A stretch of 64,000 bases of DNA from Tenrec ecaudatus (taxonomy: Eukaryota > Chordata > Mammalia > Afrosoricida > Tenrecidae), in the NCBI RefSeq assembly GCF_050624435.1, contig NC_134541.1:13344995-13408994 (forward strand). The letters run 5' to 3'. Under the pieces are notes generated by a model that was not told where the DNA came from, ran no database searches, and saw nothing but the letters and a program-made list of their open reading frames with translations. A program made the position numbers and the translations under genes. Positions 51,005 through 61,369 of this stretch are shown here, one piece after another. Each line of letters begins with the position of its first letter. Positions within the stretch are counted from its first letter, which is position 1.

Positions 51005-51525
51005 CACCTGAGTTAGTTTAGTGTGCCAACCTGGCCGATAAACACATGTGGGGTTAACTGAAGGGCAGAGGGATAAATGGCTTGGTGAGCCTCGTCTTTT
51101 GAATTCTTGGGTCTCTTGCTTTGTGATGGTCGCACCAGGGTGCAGCAGCTTTAGCCAGTTCCCTGCTTCAGCTGACAAGGCTCACTTCCTGGAAGACATC
51201 CCCAAGGAGAAGCCACATGGACCTACCCCGATGCAACCCTGGGTGCTGGAGCAGCCGTGTGGAGACCCCTGCCAGCACTGAGATGTTTACACATTCACTG
51301 ACTCAGCTTTCCTCCTGCAGTTGGCATCATTGCCTCTGTTTTGTGAGATGGAGGAGGACTCTGTGGAATGGTATCGGACATATGAGTTAATGGTGGACTT
51401 GTGGGCTTGGGCAGCACTGGGTTGGGATGTTTTCTTGATGCACATGTAACCTTTATATAAAACTCTCTCTTATGCATGAGTTTCTGTGCATTTTTTTCTC
51501 TAAAGTACCCAGACTAACACAGCAC
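51005..51525 (+). mobile_element. Unclassified LTR-like element, copy 6, full length
   Basis: Sense: 'gttagtttagtgtgccaacctggcc', 'cacatggacctaccccgatgcaaccctgggtgctgg', 'cggacatatgagttaatggtgg', 'cctttatataaaactctctc', end 'ttctctaaagtacccagactaacac'. The two ends are partly inverted ('gttagt' and 'actaac'). Confidence 0.7.
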
Positions 51526-51940
51526 CCCTCCCCTCTGCCCCCCGTGTGAGAGGCTTTCTCTGTGTAGACTCCAGGAAAGTGCCTTTTCCCTTGATCTTCC
51601 CCTGGGTCTAGGAATTTCTCAGTGCAGGGACCACAAGTCCAATGGATGCAGTCAACTGTTCACACTTCTTTTCTTGCTGATTGGAGCTCTCTCTACCCCT
51701 TTCCTCCCCTTTTATTGCTTGTAAGATCAAAAATGATGCAAGCTTCACATCAGGGAAACTGCATTGAGACTGGGACTCAAACGGGATTGCATCTCACTGT
51801 AATCCTCTTACAGCAAATCAGGGCCGATCTCATGAGTACATCATGGGGATGATTACATCATTACATACCTGCCAAATCACTGAGCAGCCCAGCCCAGCCA
51901 AGCTGACACATGTTTGGGAGGGACACAAGTTAATTAGCGA
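51526..51940. other. Intergenic, no gene
   Basis: Unassigned. 51720-51850 could be a further afrotherian repeat. Confidence 0.35.
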
Positions 51941-51944
51941 CCAG

Positions 51945-53010
51945 AAGGAATATACAGAGTCACGGTGTCAAGAAGAATTGGCTGACGCGCAGCCATTGAA
52001 AGATACGATAGCACTGAAGGTATTTGCAAAACAATAACAACAACAAACAAGACTCCAGGAATAGATGGAATCTCAATTGAGATGTTTCAATACATGGCTA
52101 CAGTGCTGGCAGCCCTTGTTTATGCCAAGAAGCTTGGAAGGCAGCTACCTAGCCAGCTACTGTAACTGGAAGAGATCCATATTTGTGCCCAGTTCAAAGA
52201 AAGGGGATCCCCCAAAATTCAGCTATTATTGAACAATATAATTAACAACATGCACAAAGAAAAAATTTTCTGAATTAAAATGTGGTGGCAGTTGGTATGT
52301 CAACAAGTAACTGCCAGAAATGCAAGCCAGTCGTAGAGGGTGTAGAACTAGGATACAGAACGACGGGTACCACCACTGACCACAGCTGGATCTTGGCGGA
52401 AAGCAGAGAAAGACAGATATTTGCCTGTGTTTCACTGACTATGCAAAAACCCAAACACCAAGCCCACTGCCATCGAGTTGATGCTGACTCATGGGGACGC
52501 TACAGGACAGCATAGAACTGCTCCCGTGGGTTTCCGAGACGGCCACTCTTTAGAAGAGTAGAACGCCTCATCTATCTCCCGAGAAGCAGTTGGTAGTTTT
52601 GAACTGTTGACCTTGCGGTTAACAGCCCAGTGTGTAACCACGACGTCACCAGGGCTGCCCCTTGAGTGACTAGGCAAAGGTGTTAGTATTTTCAGTCACT
52701 CCTATACCTGGGAAAGCAGGACAATGGAGAAAGAAGCCTGAAGCATCATTGCTACCTTTGCCTTAGGGTGCTGGTGCAGAATATTGAACATGATATGGGC
52801 TTCCAACGGTCTGGGGAGGCGTGTAGCTGGCATGCTCCGTAGAAGAGAGGACAGGCGAGTAGGCAGGGCCAGTCCCTGGAGAAGGACATCATGCTTGGTA
52901 ACGCAGCCAAAAGAGGAAGACAAGATGGCTTGACCCTGTGGTTGCCAACAAGGGGCTCAAACATAGCAACAATTGTGAGGCTGGCACAGGACCAGCCGGT
53001 ACACACCGTC
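51945..53010 (+). mobile_element. RTE-type LINE, second long copy, split by AfroSINE
   Basis: 51945-52447 carries 'agactccaggaatagatggaatctcaattgagatgtttcaatac', the start of the reverse transcriptase domain. 52679-53010 carries its end ('agggccagtccctggagaaggacatcatgcttgg', 'aacaattgtgaggctggcacaggaccag'). Stops and gaps disable it. Confidence 0.88.
52448..52666 (-). repeat. AfroSINE nested in RTE, full length
   Basis: 'cccactgccatcgagttgatgctgactcatgg', 'catagaactgctcccgtggg', 'gagaagcagttggtagttttgaactg', 'aaccacgacgtcaccagggctgcc'. Target duplication 'tgactatgcaaa' (52436-52447) and 'tgactaggcaaa' (52667-52678). Confidence 0.95.
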
Positions 53011-53029
53011 TATCACACACGGGAACCTC

Positions 53030-53175
53030 TGAGTTGATACTACGTCTACATGACCTAAGGACACCATCTTTACGGGAGCAGAATGCCATTTCTTTTTCCT
53101 GCAGAGCAGCTGTTGGGTTTGAACCACTGACCTTTGGGTTAGCAGTCAAGCTTCAATCATCACCAAGGGACCATC
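53030..53175 (-). repeat. AfroSINE, antisense
   Basis: 'ctttacgggagcagaatgcc', 'gcagagcagctgttgggtttgaaccactgacc', 'aatcatcaccaaggg'. Confidence 0.8.
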
Positions 53176-53284
53176 GTTAGCCAAGCAGTTTAATCGGCCA
53201 GGTTTTGGAGTTTTCCTTCTTCACACTCAAGGGCTCAAGACCAAGGTCAAACCAGGGGCAGAGACCAGCAGAGCCTGGTGTGGT

Positions 53285-53430
53285 GTTTATCAAATGTCAG
53301 GCACTGGTCCGTGTGTGTGCTTCCAGTGGGTGGGTGAGAAACTGAGACCTAGAGAGGTTAAACAACTTGCCCAAGGCCACACAGCCAGTAAGTGGCCGGA
53401 GCAAGGACTTGAACCCAGGACCTCTGGCCC
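53285..53430 (-). repeat. MIR SINE, antisense
   Basis: 'gaaactgagacctagagaggttaaacaacttgcccaaggccacacagcc', then 'gcaaggacttgaacccagg'. Very well preserved core. Confidence 0.93.
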
Positions 53431-53955
53431 TGGAATATTTCTCGCTCCTAATCACGGCAATAAATGACCTCAGAGGAAAACACAAAAGGCTCATTTTTCT
53501 TTGTATATCCAAATTCAGAGTGAGGAAACTTGTGTAGTCACACACACAAGGCCTGCCTTGATTTTGGCGTGCCAAGAGGAGCGGTCCAGGACTTAACATC
53601 TGGCTGTCCTCTGCTACCTCCAGGCTTAGGCGTGTTTTATTGGGTCCACACCAGGTTTCGCATGTCAGAAAAATAGTCTCTTCCCGCTCCCCTTTGGCAT
53701 CACGTTGAAAAAGTCGGACTGGGGCCGCCTTTGAAGGGAGCCTGTTTACTGCCGGGGGAGGGAGGCGGGGAGGCCTCAGCCCCTGAATGAGCCTCAGTCT
53801 GCCGTGGTTTCCTGTCCCCGCAGAGGCCCTGCTGGATTGTGGGGAGCTCAGGAGGCAGCCACGCATTCTGCACAATGCCCTCCCTATTCTCACCCAGTCC
53901 CCAGCTCCAGGAGCAGAGCGGAGCGGAGCAGCTGCCCAGCAGAGGGTCCTCTGCA
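53431..53955. other. Intergenic, no gene
   Basis: A minus frame of 219 codons (53297-53956) is the longest in the area, but includes the reversed MIR. I see no domain, signal peptide or splice sites. Not called as a gene. Confidence 0.5.
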
Positions 53956-53959
53956 TGGA

Positions 53960-54045
53960 GCCCAGACTGCTCCATCCACCTCTCTCTGGACTTTGCTTTC
54001 CTTATCTGTAAAATGGGCACATGGGCCTCCCCACCCAGCCTCCTA
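53960..54045 (+). repeat. MIR SINE fragment
   Basis: 'ctctctggactttgctttccttatctgtaaaatgggcac'. Confidence 0.7.
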
Positions 54046-54805
54046 CCCCTTTCATGATTGTCCTTTGGGGAACTGCCCTCCCCTATCCATCAAGATAAGG
54101 GATGGGCACAACACCCAAAGTGGGCCATATCAGATGATTAGAAGCTGGAGAGGAAGTAGAATTAACTGAGGTGGGGGAAGGGGAGATAGTTCCCTGATGA
54201 CCAGGCCCTTTGGTTCCCACCTGCCCTTATAACACGCCCCCATTGCCCCCCCTCCCACACACACCATGTTGCTGGATCCTGCCTTCCACTTCCTTGGTGC
54301 TGCCTCATTCCTGGTTGGTTTGGGGTGCCCTATTACCCCACCTTCCAGGGTGACGACTCTGTTTCTCATGTCGTTCGCTGCTTTGAAAGGATGCCATTAG
54401 AAGGTCCTGGATAGAGCAGGAGGCAAATGTGGAACAAAATCTAAAATCTTAAAAGAGACCCAGCTTGCTGGTCAGCTAGAGACTGGTGAGACGTCCCCCA
54501 CCACTCCTCCACTTCTCTGCCCCACCTATGGCCCTTCAGGTCTGGAGCTGAACTCACCCCTAAAGTAATAAACCCTGTAAGGCCCAAAGAGCAGTGTTTT
54601 CCCAAAGACAAAGTTCAGAGGGTTGGGAAAGAAGGAGAGATGGAGAAGAGGCAGGCGAGGAGGGGAGGAAGCAGGGTGGTCCACGGTGGGGATTGGAATG
54701 ATATTGGCTCCTGAATATAAAGCTGATAATCTATGTCATATTGCAGGCAGCAGAATGTAAGGTGGGTCCCGCAGAAACAGGAAGGATTTTCCGGGCACTG
54801 GCACA
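54046..54805. other. Intergenic, no gene
   Basis: Low in repeats by eye, with no tenrec SINE for about 2.3 kb (53175-55290 apart from MIRs). A reasonable place to look for conserved regulatory DNA upstream of PTGIS. Confidence 0.4.
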
Positions 54806-54809
54806 GGGT

Positions 54810-54945
54810 GGTGCTATGTAGGTAGATTCTGGAATCAGGATCTGATGCCCGAACCCCATCCTTACATGGTGTGTGACCTTGGACTGCTTGCTTTGCCTCT
54901 CTGAGCCTCGGGTTCCCCACCTGGAAAATGGAGAGACGACTGGCA
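54810..54945 (+). repeat. MIR SINE
   Basis: 'tctggaatcaggatctgatgcc', 'tgtgtgaccttggactgcttgc', 'ctctctgagcctcgggttccccacctggaaaatgg'. Confidence 0.85.
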
Positions 54946-55289
54946 TCAGAACTGGCTACCTAATCTGTGGGGAAGAGTACAAGACCTCTTGGTAAAATAA
55001 AATATTCCGATTTTCAAAACGTTGAGAGCTGAGCACTGAGTCATGCCCGGGCCCTCTGAGCTTTGCAGAAGGCAGTGCACACAAGCTTTTCCTCTCTCAT
55101 CATGACCTGTTGGTGGCCTTTGGGATGCAGACATGAACCAGGCCTGGTTCCTGGACCGAAGAAAGCGAGGATGTATGCGGCAGGCGGCGCGGGGGAGCAG
55201 AGACGGCTGCCATTTCCCGGGCCAGAGCCTCCATTTCCTGAAGGGCTTGGGTCTTGACACTGTCCACATGACCCTCTAGCAACCACATC

Positions 55290-56350
55290 AGAGAGCAGAG
55301 GTTGGAACAGAATCAGAGTGGCCCAGATGTCTCCGCTCTACTGGACAGTGGACATCTGGAGACCTTGACTCCTACGGGGGGATTCTGGATGTTTCTACAG
55401 GGTGACAGTGCCTGGGTCATCTGGAGGGAAGCAGGGACTTTTCTACAAGTCCAATGATGGGACAGTGAATTACTTCATCTGTCCTGTCTGGACAGATGTC
55501 TCTGTAACTCCCATCACTTGACTGGGTGGGACTAAGTAAATGAGGTACCCTTGGCCCATCAACAGGATTGACTAGCTTGCGAGGATGGGACCATACAAAG
55601 GAGGTACATGGAACCCTAAAGAAGGGATTGGCCCATTTTGCCATCCCACTAACTAGGCTTGCACTGGGCCATTGCAGATGTAGAAAGGAGGACCTTCTGA
55701 CCACCAAGATAGAGGAGCCAGGACTGGGCTGTATCCTTTAGACCCAGGATCCCTGCACTGAGAACCTTCTAGAGTCTAAACTGCGGAAATAGAGAACGAT
55801 ATCACTAGAGACGGCGTAGGCAGAGGCAGAGAAATGGCAGTAGCTAAGGCAGCAGAACCAGGAGGCCGGCAAGAGATGGCAAGGGCAAGGTGGGGTCCTG
55901 CTCTGGCGAGTGCGAGAGCTGAGTGCCTGCAGACAAGAGGCTTGTGGGCAGAGCCGAGGCACCCACTGACAGACTGAAGGAACTTTGTAATGCTTGTAGG
56001 AGCAGAGCAGAAGGCAGGTCTATTCAAGGGGCTCAGAGGCTGCAAGACCTGGCTGAGCGTGCAGCCTGACTGAAGAACTGTAACCTGAGTTGTACCAGAT
56101 CCTGAATTGTACCTGCTACTCCATAAACTCCGCCACTGTGAGCATGGTCTGTGGGTTCGCCGTGACCATTGCCATGAACACTGAATCCGGCAGAGAAGTA
56201 GAGTGTCGTTGGAGGCACAGCCGGTGTCAGAATTGGTTTAAAAAAAGTTTGGCAAGGAGAAGTTTGTCTGACCTTGCCTCATGGGATTCAGCCTTGGGTG
56301 TGTGGTGGTGGGACAGATCCTTCTTTGCCCTTTGTTAAATCAGAGGAGGT
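55290..56350. other. Unexplained ~1 kb block, possibly an LTR
   Basis: Purine-rich + strand ('gagccaggactgggctg', 'aggaggccggcaagagatggcaaggg') with a later 'ctgctactccataaactccgccactg' that resembles the 3' part of a retroviral LTR. No second copy in the window and no recognised family. Frames inside (55417-55707, 55776-56045, 56090-56338) are short. Confidence 0.35.
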
Positions 56351-56359
56351 TGGACGTGG

Positions 56360-56533
56360 CAAGGAGCCCTAGTAAGCATTGGAGTGCTAAACACAAAGTC
56401 AGTGGTTCTCACCCATGAGCTGCTACTAGGGACAAAGATGAGACAAACCTGCTCCCATAAAGATAGACAGTCTCGTAACTCCTAGATAGAGCCGCTTTGA
56501 GTCGGACTTGATGCTAGTGGGATTGGGCTTGGG
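56360..56533 (+). repeat. AfroSINE
   Basis: 'aaggagccctagtaagcattggagtgc', 'gtggttctcacccatgagctgctac', 'aaagatgagacaaacctgctcccataaag', 'ctttgagtcggacttgatgc'. Confidence 0.9.
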
Positions 56534-56619
56534 TCACATGTGGACATCATTTCCCAAATGCAGGCTCGGATGCTGGGGTTAGAACCTGCCTGGGTGGCTC
56601 CCATCCTATGGCCACTAAC

Positions 56620-56745
56620 AGCTACATGCCCATTTCACAAAGGAAGTAGCTGAGGCTCAGTGAGGTAGGGTGACCTGCTTAAAGCCAGGTAGCAGGTGTC
56701 CACATTGGAACCCAGGCTGAGCTCTCAGCCCTGGTACACATATTC
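56620..56745 (-). repeat. MIR SINE, antisense
   Basis: 'gcccatttcacaaaggaagtagctgaggctcagtgagg', 'attggaacccaggctgagc'. Confidence 0.85.
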
Positions 56746-57540
56746 CAGCCCTCTCGCCCTGGCCTGGGACACCTACTATGGCATGGTTTGCCCTCCTTGT
56801 CACACTGCCCTCTGAAGAGTCTACGCTCCTCGTGGGTCCCGGGAGTCTGGAGCCTCTGTCGCTCTTCAGGGTCGGTCGTGTCCTGCAGGATGCTCTTGCT
56901 GGAGTTGTACAGCCTTTTAGCCTGAGGAAATGTAGAAAGCTTAAGTCGGTGTCAGAAATCCAAGTGATGATGAAGTGATATCTTGAGTAATCGCCGCAGC
57001 AACTGGAAAGTCATCTTAACTGGAAAGCCGTCTTAGTCGGAATGTTTTTGGCTGCAAGGAAGACAGCGTCTGACAGACAGTCCCGGATAACATGATGGAG
57101 GAGCTCGTACAAGAAGTTTAGAGGCAGGCACTTGAAGGGAGGGTGGGTCCTGGCCGCTCTGCAATCCCCCTGTCCTTTGTCGCATCAGAATCTCCACCCT
57201 CACACCATGGTCCCCAACCCAGAGAAGAAGACAAATAGAGGGGGGTGGGGGTGCCCCAGGAGCTGGCCACATGACTATGCCGGGGCCAATCACTGGGCGA
57301 GGGGTTTTCCTGGTTCATTTTCTAGGAAGAGGACCAGGGCCTGCTTTCCCTAAACTTTCCCTCGGGACCAGCCTCATTGCTGAACAAAACTGGGTTCTGT
57401 GAGCAAGGGGAAGTGAGGGCCCCAACATTATCTTCTCCCTTTGGTGCATGAATCTTGTTCCCTGGGGTAGGGTGGGGGAGATTTTGCCCCTGGATTGAGG
57501 TGAGGAAAGCAGGCACTGTTTAGAAGGGCCTCAACGTGAA
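56746..57540. other. Intergenic, old repeat texture
   Basis: 57030-57130 ('gtttttggctgcaaggaagacagc', 'acaagaagtttagaggcaggc') is like a very old mammalian repeat. No gene. Confidence 0.35.
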
Positions 57541-57544
57541 TGAA

Positions 57545-57735
57545 GAGTAAAGTACCGTTTATTGAGCACCTACTAGGTGCCATGTCCCCTCCTCCTCCCT
57601 CACAGCAGCCCCGCGAGGAAAGGTTCTTCCCACTTTTCAGATGCCAAAACTGAGACCGATGCTCTGATCACAGAGTTTGAGGCAGAATTGGAGTCAGTGC
57701 TGACAACACACGACTTCACTGACCCTCACTAGGTG
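57545..57735 (-). repeat. MIR SINE, antisense, long
   Basis: 'ccgtttattgagcacctactaggtgcc', 'ccacttttcagatgccaaaactgagacc'. A second reversed MIR fragment follows at 57795-57890 ('ccccaagtcacatggcc'). Confidence 0.85.
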
Positions 57736-58109
57736 TCCGGCACAGGCGCGTGGGTCACCTGAGTTTGGTGTCACCTCAGTCCCTGTCTCATAAAGCTCTT
57801 TCCCCTGTTCTACGCATGAGAGCGGAATCATGTCTCAGGGAATCATGTCCCAACTGCCCCAAGTCACATGGCCACCCACAAGCTCCCCAGATTCAGACAC
57901 AACCCTCTAAACCCCATTGACAGGTTTTGGTGGGTTATTGGCTCTGCCAGCAGAGAAGCTGGATCAATCAGCCCAGGGACCAGGAATGTTCTTTCCCTGC
58001 TGGCTCTTCCAAATGTGCTCTGGGTCCCACAGCCAACAGTAGACAAAGTGCTGTCAACAAAAACAGACTGAAACCATGGGAGGCAATGGAGAGTTGGGGG
58101 AGGGGGGTG

Positions 58110-58450
58110 AGGTAGTCAGGGAGGGCTTCTCTGAGGAGGGACCGAGTGAAGGAGTGAGCGTGCAAACCCCAGAAGGGAAAGTGTTCCCCACAGGGGGAAT
58201 AGCAGGTGCTAAGGCCCTGAGGTGCAGCTGGGGCACTTTTACTTGGGGAGGAGGGGGAGGCTGGAGCCACTGGAGCAGAGTGGGTGATAGAGGAAGAGGA
58301 GGGCGGGGAGGTAGAGAAGGGGGAGATCAGGCTGACCCTCGCAGGCCCTTGTGAGGGATTGGCTTTTGCCCTGAGGGAGGTGGGGGCCATGGAGGGGTGG
58401 GAGCAGAGGTCACTGACAGGATCTAACCTAGCTTGTAGCAGGGTCCTTCC
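58110..58450 (+). repeat. Ancient mammalian interspersed repeat
   Basis: 'gagggcttctctgaggaggg', 'ggtgctaaggccctgaggtgc', 'gcccttgtgagggattggcttttgccctgaggg', 'ggtcactgacaggatctaacc'. Same family as 4425-4750. The name is not known to me. Confidence 0.6.
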
Positions 58451-59005
58451 ACCGACTGGGGAGGATGGACAGTAGGGGTGAGGACTGAAGCTGGGCCAGG
58501 AAGGAGTCTAAGAGCTACTTGAAAGGGGCCCCACACCTGCTCGAAAGCACCCCAGCAGTGGGTGTAGACACAGCACTAGACCCACACCTGTGGGCCCAGC
58601 CAGGGACCACCATCACTCTACCAAACGCACCTGCGCCAAGCATGCAGCAGTGTGCTGTTCCCTCACACTGACAAGTCCTCATGAATGCCTCACTGTGGGG
58701 TCCTGGGCTAAGGACCACTCTGACCTGCCTCTTTCCAGGTGAGGAACTGGCACAGTGTGTGTGTGTGTGTGGGGGGGGGGGTGCTCTCTCTGCTGGTACC
58801 CACATCACATCCAGAGCCTGACCTTTCTGCGAGGCCAGGCTGTGCACTGCATTTGCAAACTGTGGGCAGGGCCGTGGGCTGGTCACCCCCATCTCCCTGG
58901 GCCTCAGCACCGCCTTCCCATGTGTACAGGGAGGGGGCTTAGGATCCCATCACCCCCATCTCTGATGCTTCGGGACCATTGTGTCAAAAATGAAAACAAT
59001 AAAGC
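58451..59005. other. Intergenic, no gene
   Basis: Includes a short (GT)n and G-run at 58758-58781. Otherwise unassigned. Confidence 0.4.
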
Positions 59006-59009
59006 TAGA

Positions 59010-59150
59010 TCGCCGCAGTGCCTGCCACGATGGCTTGAGGCATAGGACCAGGCGTGAGGATGGCAAAGGACCACGCAGTGTATCCTTCTGCTGTGCCCCA
59101 TGGGGTCACTGTCTCCACTCCATGGCCCCTGAAGTGACTGACGACAACTT
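59010..59150 (+). mobile_element. RTE-type LINE 3' terminus
   Basis: 'gcagtgcctgccacgatggcttgaggcataggaccagg', 'gatggcaaaggaccacgcagtg', 'tgctgtgccccatggggtcactg'. Short 5'-truncated copy. Confidence 0.75.
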
Positions 59151-59384
59151 GACCAATAGCAAACAAAGCGACATGCTCTCAGATTTCACTGCATTCTACT
59201 ACGAATTCTGAAGGGGGGGGAGTGTGCTTTCCAGACTCCCACTTTGTAGCTTAAGTGACCTACCTTGAGTCACACCGCTGGGGAGTCGAAGACACCCTCT
59301 TAAAAGCAGGGACCCTTACTCAAAAATGCACTTCCAGCCATCACTGAGCATCAGAATATCTACAATAACGAAAACTCCTTCAGC

Positions 59385-59525
59385 CCAGATTCTGCGAGGA
59401 AGGGACTATTGCACCCCCTTTTACAGACAGGGACACGGAGGCACAGAGGTTAAGTGGGAGCTCAGGTTTATCTAGTCAGTGGGTGGCAGAGCTAGGATGT
59501 GAACCCAGGCAGTTAGTTACAAGCC
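59385..59525 (-). repeat. MIR SINE, antisense
   Basis: 'cccccttttacagacagggacacggaggcacagaggttaag', 'gtggcagagctaggatgtgaacccaggc'. Confidence 0.92.
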
Positions 59526-59639
59526 GGAGTGGCTCTTGTAACCCGGGCATTGTCCTCATCAAAGATACTGTACTGGATGATAAACTCAAGCCCCAGCCAC
59601 CTATCCCAGCCAGCCCAACTCAACAGAACCCCACCTGCT

Positions 59640-59770
59640 CTGCACATGAAAGACGAGGCTTTCTAAAGATCTGCAGCCTCACCCACAGGGGCAGTTCTAC
59701 TCTGTCCCAGACAGGGTCCCTGTGGGTTGGACTCTCCTGTCCTACAGGTTTGGAATATCGTGAAAGTGAG
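59640..59770 (+). repeat. AfroSINE
   Basis: 'gaaagacgaggctttctaaag', 'aggggcagttctactctgtcccagacagggtccctgtgggttgg'. It is the SINE nearest to the PTGIS promoter, about 0.7 kb upstream of the start codon. Confidence 0.88.
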
Positions 59771-59999
59771 TTTGGTTTCTTTCTGGCTTGAGGTCAGCCA
59801 GCTCGGGTGGTGGGGTCTGTTTTGGTGGCAAAGTCCCCCAGATCTCCCTTACACCCTCCTCCCCCACATTCCTGCCCTTACTACAGGATCTTCCACCCCA
59901 TGAACCCGGACACCACCCCTCCCCTAACTCTGTTCACTCCTTCCTCCACAACCCGCTTTCCCCTCCCACACCTACCTGCCCCTCTAACCTACCTCTTCC

Positions 60000-60760
60000 A
60001 CCTATCCGTTCTCCCGCTCAGGATTGGGGATCTGTCTGCGGGAGTTGGGGCAGAGGGCCCCCAGCGACCCCAGCGGAGCTCCAACGCCCCCCACCCCATC
60101 CTCAGTTACGGGGCTGGCCCGCAGGGAGGGAGGCGTGGAGATGGCGCGAAAGAGTGCGCCGGGTTGTGGAGAAGGGTGTAGGGATCGGATCAGGGTGTGT
60201 GTCGGGAATGGAGCCCTGCTGCGAGCAAGGGGGCCTTTGGGGAGAGGCTGGAGTGGCGGGCCGAGGGTCTTGCGTGGGCGGAGGAGAGAGGCGAGGGGTG
60301 AGCTGTCTCGGAGTGAGGGTGGCGGTGGAGAAAGCGGCAGAAGAGGAGGGGGCGGGGAGGAGGGAAAAGAAGTAGGGGGAGGGCAGGGGGAGGAGAAAAA
60401 GAGGAGGGAGAGCTGGGGGCGGGCGCACCAGGGACCCGGGCGCAGAGAGCGGCTAGCGGACATCCCATCCTCTCTGAGCCCGCGCCGCCGCTGGCCATGC
60501 CTTGGGCCGTGCTCCTCGGCCTCCTGGCCGCGCTGCTGCTGCTGCTGCTGCTGACCCGCCGGCGCACGCGGTGAGTCCCGGGCCCTGGCCCCCGCGGACA
60601 AAAGGGAACAGCCGCATGCCCTGGGGGGTCGTCCGCCCCAGGCCCCCAGGCATTTGTCCACCCCTAAGCGCGAGACCCCTGGAGATGGCCGTCTCAGGGT
60701 CCAGCAGAAGGGGCGTCCGGGCCGACACCCCTTTCACCCAAGAGGGGGACAAGGACTCTG
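60000..60760 (+). promoter_or_regulatory. PTGIS: PTGIS promoter and CpG-rich region
   Basis: CpG pairs become frequent from about 60000 and stay so past exon 1. There is no convincing TATA box at a suitable distance. Two GC boxes, 'gggggcggggagg' (60348-60360) and 'gggggcgggcgc' (60415-60426), fit Sp1-type sites. The + strand from 60230 to 60420 is strongly G/A-rich. The human PTGIS promoter is likewise GC-rich and carries Sp1-site repeats; that similarity is from memory. The transcription start is not determined; about 60430-60480 is my guess. Confidence 0.7.
60497..60570 (+). CDS. PTGIS: PTGIS (prostacyclin synthase) coding exon 1
   Basis: Codes for about 25 residues beginning MPWAVLLGLLAALL, followed by a Leu run and then a basic TRRRTR end. 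This is the N-terminal membrane anchor of prostaglandin I2 synthase (CYP8A1), which differs from the human start by only a few residues as I remember it. The enzyme sits in the endoplasmic reticulum facing the cytosol and converts prostaglandin H2 to prostacyclin, a vasodilator and inhibitor of platelet aggregation. The Leu run is the single membrane helix; the arginines after it act as the stop-transfer signal. The start has G at -3. The exon ends after two bases of codon 25 at a strong donor, GTGAGT at 60571, the same place where human exon 1 ends. All catalytic parts, including the heme-binding Cys, lie in later exons outside the window. Base composition is far more GC-rich than upstream. 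Confidence 0.9.
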
Positions 60761-61248
60761 GGAGGTAGGGGTACAGTGGGGGGTCCCCGGGGCATCTGAG
60801 CTCCGGTGGGCGATCCCCGCACCCCTCCCCACCCCAGCAGCCGCTACTCCAATCAAGTTCTTCTTTGTGGTCCTGTGGGGGCAGCGGCCGCTCATCCCAT
60901 TACGCAGATGGGAGCGGTGAGGCTGGGGAGCCCTGGACGGCGAGGGTGGGTGGGCTCAGGCTTTCCTTTTGCTTGGGAGAGACTGAGACCCAGAGTGAGA
61001 CAGCCTCCCTCCTCCTGAATTCCCTGTGGGGGTCCAGGGAGGTGGGTCACAAGTCCGGAAGGGGTCCTTTGCCACTGAGAATTTGGCTTTCAGAAGTACA
61101 GCTGGTACTCCGAAGATCAGGGAGGCGGCGGAAGGCAGTATTTTTCCTTTTTAAAGTATGTATTTTTTAATTGTGCCAAGACCAGCTGGATATGTTTGAC
61201 TTAAAGCAAATGGTTAAGCCCGTACAGATCAAGAATGACACTCCTCCA

Positions 61249-61252
<4 letters not shown>

Positions 61253-61327
<75 letters not shown>

Positions 61328-61369
61328 CCTCCCTCCCTCCCTCCCTCCCTCTCTCTCTCTCTCTCTCTC
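61253..61369 (+). repeat. (CT)n(CCCT)n polypyrimidine tract
   Basis: About 70 bp of CT repeat, 28 bp of CCCT repeat and 18 bp of CT repeat, all pyrimidine. Lies about 680 bp inside PTGIS intron 1. The short T-rich stretch 61375-61480 after it looks like a reversed old-L1 3' end. Confidence 0.98.

Noticed and set aside
53297-53956. 219-codon minus-strand frame
   Set aside because: It begins in unique DNA but runs through a reversed MIR; there is no domain, splice signal or conserved composition.
60002-60661. 219-codon minus-strand and 195-codon plus-strand frames over the PTGIS promoter
   Set aside because: CpG-rich DNA has few stop codons; the frames overlap each other and the true exon uses another frame.
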